Assembly (NCBI GenBank): GCA_911728455.2
Contig: OU452238.1
Span: 13,300,049 to 13,364,048, forward strand
From: Marthasterias glacialis
Lineage: Eukaryota; Echinodermata; Asteroidea; Forcipulatida; Asteriidae
Direction of reading: 5' to 3'
Length of the DNA stretch: 64,000 bases
The notes under the pieces are model-generated. The model was not told where the DNA came from. It ran no database searches and saw only the letters and a list, made by a program, of their open reading frames with translations. Of this stretch, positions 48,097-61,650 are shown piece after piece. Position 1 is the first letter of the stretch. Every line of letters starts with the position of its first letter. The position numbers were made by a program, and so were the translations under genes.

Positions 48097-49099
48097 GCTG
48101 GCTTCAGTCCAGCACACACGTAGCGGCCTTGGCTATTGTTGACGTACACAGAGCATGGCCGTTTGCACTGGACTTCTTCGGGGTGTCCTCACTCCGCGGT
48201 CCCTGGCATCCTCCCTGTTTATCCCACAACCCCAAGACCGGCATTTTCGGAAAGCCCATGAGCAGGGCTTTCCAACAGTGTCAGACTTGTCAATTTTCCG
48301 CCAATACTTTGGGAGATAGAGCCGTTGCTAAGTCTTGTTTTCACTCTGTTACAGCTTCGTGTACAAAAGTGCCATTAGACAGGTGTTTGAAGCGCATTCG
48401 GAGCAGCCCCGCTCTCTGGTGGTTTCAACGCGGAAGATGGCCCTGGCTGGCCGGGAAAACTAAATTTTCGGATGCAAGACTATGGCAGCTACCTGCAGGT
48501 ACAAGAAATTTCTCTCTAGCCCCATTATTTGTGGAGTAATTGGCCGTGGCGCTGCCGACTTCTTTTTTCGGCGTGTTTTTTTTTTTTTTTTTTTTTGCTG
48601 GCTTCAGTCCAGCACACACGTAGCGGCCTTGGCTATTGTTGACGTACACAGAGCATGGCCATTTGCTCTTGACATCTTCGGGGTGTCCTCACTCCGCGGT
48701 CCCTGGCATCCTCCCTGTTTATCCCACAACCCCAAGACCGGCATTTTCGGAAAGCCCATGAGCAGGGCTTTCCAACAGTGTCAGACTTGTCAGTTTTCCG
48801 CCAATACTTTGGGATATAGAGCCGTTGCTAAGTCTTGTTTTCACTCTGTTACAGCTTCGTGTACAAAAGTGCCATTAGACAGGTGTTTGAAGCGCATTCG
48901 GAGCAGCCCCGCTCTCTGGTGGTTGCAAGGCGGAAGATGGTCCTGGCTGGCCGGAAAAACTGGATTTTCGGATGCAAGACTATGGCAGCTACCTGCAGGT
49001 ACAATAAATTTCTCTCTAGCCCCATTATTTGTGGAGTTATTGGCCGTGGCGCTGCCGACTTCTTTACTCGGCGTGTTTTTTTTTTTTTTTTTTTTTTTT

Positions 49100-51589
49100 T
49101 GCTGGCTTCAGTCCAGCTCACACGTAGCGGCCTTGGCTATTGTTGACGTACACAGAGCATGGCCGTTTGCACTGGACTTCTTCGGGGTGTCCTCACTCCG
49201 CGGTCCCTGGCATCCTCCTTGTTTATCCCACAACCCCAAGACCGGCATTTTCGGAAAGCCCATGAGCAGGGCTTTCCAACAGTGTCAGACTTGTCAGTTT
49301 TCCGCCAATACTTTGGGAGATAGAGCCGTTGCTAAGTCTTGTTTTCACTCTGTTACAGCTTCGTGTACAAAAGTGCCATTAGACAGGTGTTTGAAGCGCA
49401 TTCGGAGCAGCCCCGCTCTCTGGTGGTTGCAAGGCGGAAGATGGCCCTGGCTGGCCGGGAAAACTAGATTTTCGGATGCAGGACTATGGCAGCTACCTGC
49501 AGGTACAAGAAATTTCTCTCTAGCCCCATTATTTGTGGAGTAATTGGCCGTGGCGCTGCCGACTTCTTTTTTCGGCGTGTTTTTTTTTTTTTTTTTTTTT
49601 TTGCTGGCTTCAGTCCAGCACACACGTAGCGGCCTTGGCTATTGTTGACGTACACAGAGCATGGCCGTTTGCACTGGACTTCTTCGGGGTGTCCTCACTC
49701 CGCGGTCCCTGGCATCCTCCCTGTTTATCCCACAACCCCAAGACCGGCATTTTCGGAAAGCCCATGAGCAGGGCTTTCCAACAGTGTCAGACTTGTCAAT
49801 TTTCCGCCAATACTTTGGGAGATAGAGCCGTTGCTAAGTCTTGTTTTCACTCTGTTACAGCTTCGTGTACAAAAGTGCCATTAGACAGGTGTTTGAAGCG
49901 CATTCGGAGCAGCCCCGCTCTCTGGTGGTTTCAACGCGGAAGATGGCCCTGGCTGGCCGGGAAAACTAAATTTTCGGATGCAGGACTATGGCAGCTACCT
50001 GCAGGTACAAGAAATTTCTCTCTAGCCCCATTATTTGTGGAGTTATCGGCCGTGGCGCTGCCGACTTCTTTTTTCGGCGTGTTTTTTTTTTTTTTTTTTT
50101 TTTTTTGCTGGCTTCAGTCCAGCACACACGTAGCGGCCTTGGCTATTGTTGACGTACACAGAGCATGGCCATTTGCTCTTGACATCTTCGGGGTGTCCTC
50201 ACTCCGCGGTCCCTGGCATCCTCCCTGTTTATCCCACAACCCCAAGACCGGCATTTTCGGAAAGCCCATGAGCAGGGCTTTCCAACAGTATCAGACTTGT
50301 CAGTTTTCCGCCAATACTTTGGGAGATAGAGCCGTTGCTAAGTCTTGTTTTCACTCTGTTACAGCTTCGTGTACAAAAGTGCCATTAGACAGGTGTTTGA
50401 AGCGCATTTGGAGCAGCCCCGCTCTCTGGTGGTTTCAACGCGGAAGATGGCCCTGGCTGGCCGGGAAAACTGGATTTTCGGATGCAGGACTATGGCAGCT
50501 ACCTGCAGGTACAAGAAATTTCTCTCTAGCCCCATTATTTGTGGAGTTATTGGCCGTGGCGCTGCCGACTTCTTTTTTCGGCGTGTTTTTTTTTTTTTTT
50601 TTTTTTTTTTGCTGGCTTCAGTCCAGCACACACGTAGCGGCCTTGGCTATTGTTGACGTACACAGAGCATGGCCATTTGCTCTTGACATCTTCGGGGTGT
50701 CCTCACTCCGCGGTCCCTGGCATCCTCCCTGTTTATCCCACAACCCCAAGACCGGCATTTTCGGAAAGCCCATGAGCAGGGCTTTCCAACAGTATCAGAC
50801 TTGTCAGTTTTCCGCCAATAATTTGGGATATAGAGCCGTTGCTAAGTCTTGTTTTCACTCTGTTACAGCTTCGTGTAAAAAAGTGCCATTAGACAGGTGT
50901 TTGAAGCGCATTCGGAGCAGCCCCGCTCTCTGGTGGTTTCAAGGCGGAAGATGGTCCTGGCTGGCCGGAAAAACTGGATTTTTGGATGCAAGACTATGGC
51001 AGCTACCTGCAGGTACAAGAAATTTCTCTCTAGCCCCATTATTTGTGGAGTTATTGGCCGTGGCGCTGCCGACTTCTTGTTTCGGCGTTTTTTTTTTTTG
51101 TTTTTTTTTTTTGTTGGCTTCAGTCCAGCACACACGTAGCGGCCTTGGCTATTGTTGACGTACACAGAGCATGGCCGTTTGCACTGGACTTCTTCGGGGT
51201 GTCCTCACTCCGCGGTCCCTGGCATCCTCCCTGTTTATCCCACAACCCCAAGACCGGCATTTTCGGAAAGCCCATGAGCAGGGCTTTCCAACAGTGTCAG
51301 ACTTGTCAGTTTTCCGCCAATACTTTGGGATATAGAGCCGTTGTTAAGTCTTGTTTTCACTCTGTTACAGCTTCGTGTACAAAAGTGCCATTAGACAGGT
51401 GTTTGAAGCGCATTCGGAGCAGCCCCGCTCTCTGGTGGTTTCAACGCGGAAGATGGCCCTGGCTGGCCGGGAAAACTGGATTTTCGGATGCAGGACTATG
51501 GCAGCTACCTGCAGGTACAAGAAATTTCTCTCTAGCCCCATTATTTTTGGAGTTATTGGCCGTGGCGCTGCCGACTTCTTTTTTCGGCG

Positions 51590-51620
<31 letters not shown>

Positions 51621-52093
51621 GCTTCAGTCCAGCACACACGTGGCGGCCTTGGCTATTGTTGACGTACACAGAGCATGGCCGTTTGCACTGGACTTCTTCG
51701 GGGTGTCCTCACTCCGCGGTCCCTGGCATCCTCCCTGTTTATCCCACAACCCCAAGACCGGCATTTTCGGAAAGCCCATGAGCAGGGCTTTCCAACAGTG
51801 TCAGACTTGTCAGTTTTCCGCCAATACTTTGGGAGATAGAGCCGTTGCTAAGTCTTGTTTTCACTCTGTTACAGCTTCGTGTACAAAAGTGCCATTAGAC
51901 AGGTGTTTGAAGCGCATTCGGAGCAGCCCCGCTCTCTGGTGGTTGCAAGGCGGAAGATGGTCCTGGCTGGCCGGAAAAACTGGATTTTCGGATGCAAGAC
52001 TATGGCAGCTACCTGCAGGTACAAGAAATTTCTCTCTAGCCCCATTATTTGTGGAGTAATTGGCCGTGGCGCTGCCGACTTCTTTTTTCGGCG

Positions 52094-52124
<31 letters not shown>

Positions 52125-55100
52125 GCTTCAGTCCAGCACACACGTAGCGGCCTTGGCTATTGTTGACGTACACAGAGCATGGCCATTTGCTCTTGACATC
52201 TTCGGGGTGTCCTCACTCCGCGGTCCCTGGCATCCTCCCTGTTTATCCCACAAACCCAAGACCAACATTTTCGGAAAGCCCATGAGCATGGCTTTCCAAC
52301 AGTGTCAGACTTGTCAGTTTTCCGCCAATACTTTGGGAGATAGAGCCGTTGCTAAGTCTTGTTTTCACTCTGTTACAGCTTCGTGTACAAAAGTGCCATT
52401 AGACAGGTGTTTGAAGCGCATTCGGAGCAGCCCCGCTCTCTGGTGGTTGCAAGGCGGAAGATGGTCCTGGCTGGCCGGAAAAACTGGATTTTCGGATGCA
52501 AGACTATGGCAGCTACCTGCAGGTACAATAAATTTCTCTCTAGCCCCATTATTTGTGGAGTAATTGGCCGTGGCGCTGCCGACTTCTTTTTTCGGCGTGT
52601 TTTTTTTTTTTTTTTTTTTTGCTGGCTTCAGTCCAGCACACACGTAGCGGCCTTGGCTATTGTTGACGTACACAGAGCATGGCCATTTGCTCTTGACATC
52701 TTCGGGGTGTCCTCACTCCGCGGTCCCTGGCATCCTCCCTGTTTATCCCACAACCCCAAGACCGGCATTTTCGGAAAGCCCATGAGCAGGGCTTTCCAAC
52801 AGTGTCAGACTTGTCAGTTTTCCGCCAATACTTTGGGATATAGAGCCGTTGCTAAGTCTTGTTTTCACTCTGTTACAGCTTCGTGTACAAAAGTGCCATT
52901 AGACAGGTGTTTGAAGCGCATTCGGAGCAGCCCCGCTCTCTGGTGGTTGCAAGGCGGAAGATGGTCCTGGCTGGCCGGAAAAACTGGATTTTCGGATGCA
53001 AGACTATGGCAGCTACCTGCAGGTACAATAAATTTCTCTCTAGCCCCATTATTTGTGGAGTTATTGGCCGTGGCGCTGCCGACTTCTTTACTCGGCGTGT
53101 TTTTTTTTTTTTTTTTTTTTTTTGTTGGCTTCAGTCCAGCACACACGTAGCGGCCTTGGCTATTGTTGACGTACACAGAGCATGGCCGTTTGCACTGGAC
53201 TTCTTCGGGGTGTCCTCACTCCGCGGTCCCTGGCATCCTCCCTGTTTATCCCACAACCCCAAGACCGGCATTTTCGGAAAGCCCATGAGCAGGGCTTTCC
53301 AACAGTGTCAGACTTGTCAGTTTTCCGCCAATACTTTGGGATATAGAGCCGTTGTTAAGTCTTGTTTTCACTCTGTTACAGCTTCGTGTACAAAAGTGCC
53401 ATTAGACAGGTGTTTGAAGCGCATTCGGAGCAGCCCCGCTCTCTGGTGGTTTCAACGCGGAAGATGGCCCTGGCTGGCCGGGAAAACTGGATTTTCGGAT
53501 GCAGGACTATGGCAGCTACCTGCAGGTACAAGAAATTTCTCTCTAGCCCCATTATTTGTGGAGTTATTGGCCGTGGCGCTGCCGACTTCTTTTTTCGGCG
53601 TTTTTTTTTTTTTTTTTTTTTTTTTTGCTGGCTTCAGTCCAGCACACACGTGGCGGCCTTGGCTATTGTTGACGTACACAGAGCATGGCCGTTTGCACTG
53701 GACTTCTTCGGGGTGTCCTCACTCCGCGGTCCCTGGCATCCTCCCTGTTTATCCCACAACCCCAAGACCGGCATTTTCGGAAAGCCCATGAGCAGGGCTT
53801 TCCAACAGTGTCAGACTTGTCAGTTTTCCGCCAATACTTTGGGAGATAGAGCCGTTGCTAAGTCTTGTTTTCACTCTGTTACAGCTTCGTGTACAAAAGT
53901 GCCATTAGACAGGTGTTTGAAGCGCATTCGGAGCAGCCCCGCTCTCTGGTGGTTGCAAGGCGGAAGATGGTCCTGGCTGGCCGGAAAAACTGGATTTTCG
54001 GATGCAAGACTATGGCAGCTACCTGCAGGTACAAGAAATTTCTCTCTAGCCCCATTATTTGTGGAGTAATTGGCCGTGGCGCTGCCGACTTCTTTTTTCG
54101 GCGTTTTTTTTTTTTTTTTTTTTTTTTTTGCTGGCTTCAGTCCAGCACACACGTAGCGGCCTTGGCTATTGTTGACGTACACAGAGCATGGCCATTTGCT
54201 CTTGACATCTTCGGGGTGTCCTCACTCCGCGGTCCCTGGCATCCTCCCTGTTTATCCCACAAACCCAAGACCAACATTTTCGGAAAGCCCATGAGCATGG
54301 CTTTCCAACAGTGTCAGACTTGTCAGTTTTCCGCCAATACTTTGGGAGATAGAGCCGTTGCTAAGTCTTGTTTTCACTCTGTTACAGCTTCGTGTACAAA
54401 AGTGCCATTAGACAGGTGTTTGAAGCGCATTCGGAGCAGCCCCGCTCTCTGGTGGTTGCAAGGCGGAAGATGGTCCTGGCTGGCCGGAAAAACTGGATTT
54501 TCGGATGCAAGACTATGGCAGCTACCTGCAGGTACAATAAATTTCTCTCTAGCCCCATTATTTGTGGAGTAATTGGCCGTGGCGCTGCCGACTTCTTTTT
54601 TCGGCGTGTTTTTTTTTTTTTTTTTTTTTGCTGGCTTCAGTCCAGCACCCACGTAGCGGCCTTGGCTATTGTTGACGTACACAGAGCATGGCCATTTGCT
54701 CTTGACATCTTCGGGGTGTCCTCACTCCGCGGTCCCTGGCATCCTCCCTGTTTATCCCACAACCCCAAGACCGGCATTTTCGGAAAGCCCATGAGCAGGG
54801 CTTTCCAACAGTGTCAGACTTGTCAGTTTTCCGCCAATACTTTGGGATATAGAGCCGTTGCTAAGTCTTGTTTTCACTCTGTTACAGCTTCGTGTACAAA
54901 AGTGCCATTAGACAGGTGTTTGAAGCGCATTCGGAGCAGCCCCGCTCTCTGGTGGTTGCAAGGCGGAAGATGGTCCTGGCTGGCCGGAAAAACTGGATTT
55001 TCGGATGCAAGACTATGGCAGCTACCTGCAGGTACAATAAATTTCTCTCTAGCCCCATTATTTGTGGAGTTATTGGCCGTGGCGCTGCCGACTTCTTTAC

Positions 55101-57607
55101 TCGGCGTGTTTTTTTTTTTTTTTTTTTTTTTTTGCTGGCTTCAGTCCAGCACACACGTAGCGGCCTTGGCTATTGTTGACGTACACAGAGCATGGCCGTT
55201 TGCACTGGACTTCTTCGGGGTGTCCTCACTCCGCGGTCCCTGGCATCCTCCTTGTTTATCCCACAACCCCAAGACCGGCATTTTCGGAAAGCCCATGAGC
55301 AGGGCTTTCCAACAGTGTCAGACTTGTCAGTTTTCCGCCAATACTTTGGGAGATAGAGCCGTTGCTAAGTCTTGTTTTCACTCTGTTACAGCTTCGTGTA
55401 CAAAAGTGCCATTAGACAGGTGTTTGAAGCGCATTCGGAGCAGCCCCGCTCTCTGGTGGTTTCAACGCGGAAGATGGCCCTGGCTGGCCGGGAAAACTAG
55501 ATTTTCGGATGCAGGACTATGGCAGCTACCTGCAGGTACAAGAAATTTCTCTCTAGCCCCATTATTTGTGGAGTAATTGGCCGTGGCGCTGCCGACTTCT
55601 TTTTTCGGCGTGTTTTTTTTTTTTTTTTTTTTTTGCTGGCTTCAGTCCAGCACACACGTAGCGGCCTTGGCTATTGTTGACGTACACAGAGCATGGCCGT
55701 TTGCACTGGACTTCTTCGGGGTGTCCTCACTCCGCGGTCCCTGGCATCCTCCCTGTTTATCCCACAACCCCAAGACCGGCATTTTCGGAAAGCCCATGAG
55801 CAGGGCTTTCCAACAGTGTCAGACTTGTCAATTTTCCGCCAATACTTTGGGAGATAGAGCCGTTGCTAAGTCTTGTTTTCACTCTGTTACAGCTTCGTGT
55901 ACAAAAGTGCCATTAGACAGGTGTTTGAAGCGCATTCGGAGCAGCCCCGCTCTCTGGTGGTTTCAACGCGGAAGATGGCCCTGGCTGGCCGGGAAAACTA
56001 AATTTTCGGATGCAGGACTATGGCAGCTACCTGCAGGTACAAGAAATTTCTCTCTAGCCCCATTATTTGTGGAGTTATCGGCCGTGGCGCTGCCGACTTC
56101 TTTTTTTCGGCGTTGTTTTTTTTTTTGCTGGCTTCAGACCAGCACACACGTAGCGGCCTTGGCTATTGTTGACGTACACAGAGCATGGCCATTTGCTCTT
56201 GACATCTTCGGGGTGTCCTCACTCCGCGGTCCCTGGCATCCTCCCTGTTTATCCCACAACCCCAAGACCGGCATTTTCGGAAAGCCCATGAGCAGGGCTT
56301 TCCAACAGTGTCAGACTTGTCAGTTTTCCGCCAATACTTTGGGAGATAGAGCCGTTGCTAAGTCTTGTTTTCACTCTGTTACAGCTTCGTGTACAAAAGT
56401 GCCATTAGACAGGTGTTTGAAGCGCATTTGGAGCAGCCCCGCTCTCTGGTGGTTTCAACGCGGAAGATGGCCCTGGCTGGCCGGGAAAACTGGATTTTCG
56501 GATGCAGGACTATGGCAGCTACCTGCAGGTACAAGAAATTTCTCTCTAGCCCCATTATTTGTGGAGTTATTGGCCGTGGCGCTGCCGACTTCTTTTTTCG
56601 GCGTGTTTTTTTTTTTTTTTTTTTTTTTTTGCTGGCTTCAGTCCAGCACACACGTAGCGGCCTTGGCTATTGTTGACGTACACAGAGCATGGCCATTTGC
56701 TCTTGACATCTTCGGGGTGTCCTCACTCCGCGGTCCCTGGCATCCTCCCTGTTTATCCCACAACCCCAAGACCGGCATTTTCGGAAAGCCCATGAGCAGG
56801 GCTTTCCAACAGTATCAGACTTGTCAGTTTTCCGCCAATAATTTGGGATATAGAGCCGTTGCTAAGTCTTGTTTTCACTCTGTTACAGCTTCGTGTAAAA
56901 AAGTGCCATTAGACAGGTGTTTGAAGCGCATTCGGAGCAGCCCCGCTCTCTGGTGGTTTCAAGGCGGAAGATGGTCCTGGCTGGCCGGAAAAACTGGATT
57001 TTTGGATGCAAGACTATGGCAGCTACCTGCAGGTACAAGAAATTTCTCTCTAGCCCCATTATTTGTGGAGTTATTGGCCGTGGCGCTGCCGACTTCTTGT
57101 TTGGGCGTTTTTTTTTTTTTTTTTTTTTTTGTTGGCTTCAGTCCAGCACACACGTAGCGGCCTTGGCTATTGTTGACGTACACAGAGCATGGCCGTTTGC
57201 ACTGGACTTCTTCGGGGTGTCCTCACTCCGCGGTCCCTGGCATCCTCCCTGTTTATCCCACAACCCCAAGACCGGCATTTTCGGAAAGCCCATGAGCAGG
57301 GCTTTCCAACAGTGTCAGACTTGTCAGTTTTCCGCCAATACTTTGGGATATAGAGCCGTTGTTAAGTCTTGTTTTCACTCTGTTACAGCTTCGTGTACAA
57401 AAGTGCCATTAGACAGGTGTTTGAAGCGCATTCGGAGCAGCCCCGCTCTCTGGTGGTTTCAACGCGGAAGATGGCCCTGGCTGGCCGGGAAAACTGGATT
57501 TTCGGATGCAGGACTATGGCAGCTACCTGCAGGTACAAGAAATTTCTCTCTAGCCCCATTATTTGTGGAGTTATTGGCCGTGGCGCTGCCGACTTCTTTT
57601 TTCGGCG

Positions 57608-57634
<27 letters not shown>
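49100..57634 (+). repeat. Higher-order duplications in the array (2.01 and 6.02 kb)
   Basis: Units from about 51113 recur from about 53123 (shift 2009-2011 bp, four units). Units near 49.6-51.6 kb recur near 55.6-57.6 kb (shift about 6020 bp, twelve units), including the shared gcatttggagc and cttcgtgtaaaaaag variants. Confidence 0.8.
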
Positions 57635-57638
<4 letters not shown>

Positions 57639-58111
57639 GCTTCAGTCCAGCACACACGTAGCGGCCTTGGCTATTGTTGACGTACACAGAGCATGGCCGT
57701 TTGCACTGGACTTCTTCGGGGTGTCCTCACTCCGCGGTCCCTGGCATCCTCCCTGTTTATCCCACAACCCCAAGACCGGCATTTTCGGAAAGCCCATGAG
57801 CAGGGCTTTCCAACAGTGTCAAACTTGTCAGTTTTCCGCCAATACTTTGGGAGATAGAGCCGTTGCTAAGTCTTGTTTTCACTCTGTTACAGCTTCGTGT
57901 ACAAAAGTGCCATTAGACAGGTGTTTGGAGCGCATTCGGAGCAGCCCCGCTCTCTGGTGGTTTCAAGGCAGAAGATGGTCTTGGCTGGCCGGGAAAACTA
58001 GATTTTCGGATGCAGGACTATGGCAGCTACCTGCAGGTACAAGAAATTTGTCTCTAGCCCCATTATTTGTGGAGTTATTGGCCGTGGCGCTGCCGACTTC
58101 TTTTTTCGGCG

Positions 58112-58143
<32 letters not shown>

Positions 58144-61114
58144 GCTTCAGTCCAGCACACATGTAGTGGCTTGGCTATTGTTGACGTACACAGAGCATGG
58201 CCGTTTGCACTGGACTTCTTCGGGGTGTCCTCACTCCGCGGTCCCTGGCATCCTCCCTGTTTATCCCACAACCCCAAGACCGGCATTTTCGGAAATGCCC
58301 ATGAGCAGGGCTTTCCAACAGTGTGAGACTTGTCAGTTTTCCGCCAAACCTTGGGGAGATAGAGCCGTTGCTAAGTCTTGTTTTCACTCTGTTACAGCTT
58401 CGTGTACAAAAGTGCCATTAGACAGGTGTTTGAAGCGCATTCGGAGCAGCCCCGCTCTCTGGTGGTTTCAAGGCAGAAGATGGTCCTGGCTGGACGGCAA
58501 AACTGGATTTTCGGATGCAGGACTATGGCAGCTACCTGCAGGTACAAGAAATTTCTCTCTAGCCCCATTATTTGTGGAGTTATTGGCCGTGGCGCTGCCG
58601 ACTTCTTTTTTCGGCGTTTTTTTTTTTTTTTTTTTTTTGCTGGCTTCAGTCCAGCACACACGTAGCGGCCTTGGCTATTGTTGACGTACACAGAGCATGG
58701 CCATTTGCTCTTGACATCTTCGGGGTGTCCTCACTCCGCGGTCCCTGGCATCCTCCCTGTTTATCCCACAAACCCAAGACCGACATTTTCGGAAAGCCAA
58801 TGAGCATGGCTTTTCAACAGTGTCAGACTTGTCAGTTTTCCGCCAATACTTTGGGAGATAGAGCCGTTGCTAAGTCTTGTTTTCACTCTGTTACAGCTTC
58901 GTGTACAAAAGTGCCATTAGACAGGTGTTTGAAGCGCATTCGGAGCAGCCCCGCTCTCTGGTGGTTTCAACGCGGAAGATGGCCCTGGCTGGCCGGGAAA
59001 ACTAGATTTTCGGATGCAGGACTATGGCAGCTACCTGCAGGTACAAGAAATTTCTCTCTAGCCCCATTATTTGTGGAGTAATTGGCCGTGGCGCTTCCGA
59101 CTTCTTTTTTCGGCGTGTTTTTTTTTTTTTTTTTTTTTGCTGGCTTCAGTCCAGCACACACGTAGCGGCCTTGGCTATTGTTGACGTACACAGAGCATGG
59201 CCATTTGCTCTTGACATCTTCGGGGTGTCCTCACTCCGCGGTCCCTGGCATCCTCCCTGTTTATCCCACAACCCCAAGACCGGCATTTTCGGAAAGCCCA
59301 TGAGCAGGGCTTTCCAACAGTGTCAGACTTGTCAGTTTTCTGCCAATACTTTGGGATATAGAGCCGTTGCTAAGTCTTGTTTTCACTCTGTTACAGCTTC
59401 GTGTACAAAAGTGCCATTAGACAGGTGTTTGGAGCGCATTCGGAGCAGCCCCGCTCTCTGGTGGTTTCAAGGCAGAAGATGGTCCTGGCTGGCCGGCAAA
59501 ACTGGATTTTCGGATGCAGGACTATGGCAGCTACCTGCAGGTACAAGAAATTTCTCTCTAGCCCCATTATTTGTGGAGTTATTGGCCGTGGCGCTGCCGA
59601 CTTCTTTTTTCGGCGTTTTTTTTTTTTTTTTTTTTTGCTGGCTTCAGTCCAGCACACACGTAGCGGCCTTGGCTATTGTTGACGTACACAGAGCATGGCC
59701 ATTTGCTCTTGACATCTTCGGGGTGTCCTCACTCTGCGGTCCCTGGCATCCTCCCTGTTTATCCCACAAACCCAAGACCGACATTTTCGGAAAGCCCATG
59801 AGCATGGCTTTCCAACAGTGTCAGACTTGTCAGTTTTCCGCCAATACTTTGGGAGATAGAGCCGTTGCTAAGTCTTGTTTTCACTCTGTTACAGCTTCGT
59901 GTACAAAAGTGCCATTAGACAGGTGTTTGAAGCGCATTCGGAGCAGCCCCGCTCTCTGGTGGTTTCAACGCGGAAGATGGCCCTGGCTGGCCGGGAAAAC
60001 TAGATTTTCGGATGCAGGACTATGGCAGCTACCTGCAGGTACAAGAAATTTCTCTCTAGCCCCATTATTTGTGGAGTAATTGGCCGTGGCGCTTCCGACT
60101 TCTTTTTTCGGCGTGTTTTTTTTTTTTTTTTTTTTTGCTGGCTTCAGTCCAGCACACACGTAGCGGCCTTGGCTATTGTTGACGTACACAGAGCATGGCC
60201 ATTTGCTCTTGACATCTTCGGGGTGTCCTCACTCCGCGGTCCCTGGCATCCTCCCTGTTTATCCCACAACCCCAAGACCGGCATTTTCGGAAAGCCCATG
60301 AGCAGGGCTTTCCAACAGTGTCAGACTTGTCAGTTTTCTGCCAATACTTTGGGATATAGAGCCGTTGCTAAGTCTTGTTTTCACTCTGTTACAGCTTCGT
60401 GTAAAAAAGTGCCATTAGACAGGTGTTTGAAGCGCATTCGGAGCAGCCCCGCTCTCTGGTGGTTTCAAGGCGGAAGATGGTCCTGGCTGGCCGGAAAAAC
60501 TGGATTTTTGGATGCAAGACTATGGCAGCTACCTGCAGGTACAAGAAATTTCTCTCTAGCCCCATTATTTGTGGAGTTATTGGCCGTGGCGCTGCCGACT
60601 TCTTGTTTCGGCGTTTTTTTTTTTTTTTTTTTTTTTTGTTGGCTTCAGTCCAGCACACACGTAGCGGCCTTGGCTATTGTTGACGTACACAGAGCATGGC
60701 CGTTTGCACTGGACTTCTTCGGGGTGTCCTCACTCCGCGGTCCCTGGCATCCTCCCTGTTTATCCCACAACCCCAAGACCGGCATTTTCGGAAAGCCCAT
60801 GAGCAGGGCTTTCCAACAGTGTCAGACTTGTCAGTTTTCCGCCAATACTTTGGGATATAGAGCCGTTGTTAAGTCTTGTTTTCACTCTGTTACAGCTTCG
60901 TGTACAAAAGTGCCATTAGACAGGTGTTTGAAGCGCATTCGGAGCAGCCCCGCTCTCTGGTGGTTTCAACGCGGAAGATGGCCCTGGCTGGCCGGGAAAA
61001 CTGGATTTTCGGATGCAGGACTATGGCAGCTACCTGCAGGTACAAGAAATTTCTCTCTAGCCCCATTATTTGTGGAGTTATTGGCCGTGGCGCTGCCGAC
61101 TTCTTTTTTCGGCG

Positions 61115-61145
<31 letters not shown>

Positions 61146-61618
61146 GCTTCAGTCCAGCACACACGTAGCGGCCTTGGCTATTGTTGACGTACACAGAGCA
61201 TGGCCGTTTGCACTGGACTTCTTCGGGGTGTCCTCACTCCGCGGTCCCTGGCATCCTCCCTGTTTATCCCACAACCCCAAGACCGGCATTTTCGGAAAGC
61301 CCATGAGCAGGGCTTTCCAACAGTGTCAAACTTGTCAGTTTTCCGCCAATACTTTGGGAGATAGAGCCGTTGCTAAGTCTTGTTTTCACTCTGTTACAGC
61401 TTCGTGTACAAAAGTGCCATTAGACAGGTGTTTGGAGCGCATTCGGAGCAGCCCCGCTCTCTGGTGGTTTCAAGGCAGAAGATGGTCTTGGCTGGCCGGG
61501 AAAACTAGATTTTCGGATGCAGGACTATGGCAGCTACCTGCAGGTACAAGAAATTTGTCTCTAGCCCCATTATTTGTGGAGTTATTGGCCGTGGCGCTGC
61601 CGACTTCTTTTTTCGGCG

Positions 61619-61650
<32 letters not shown>
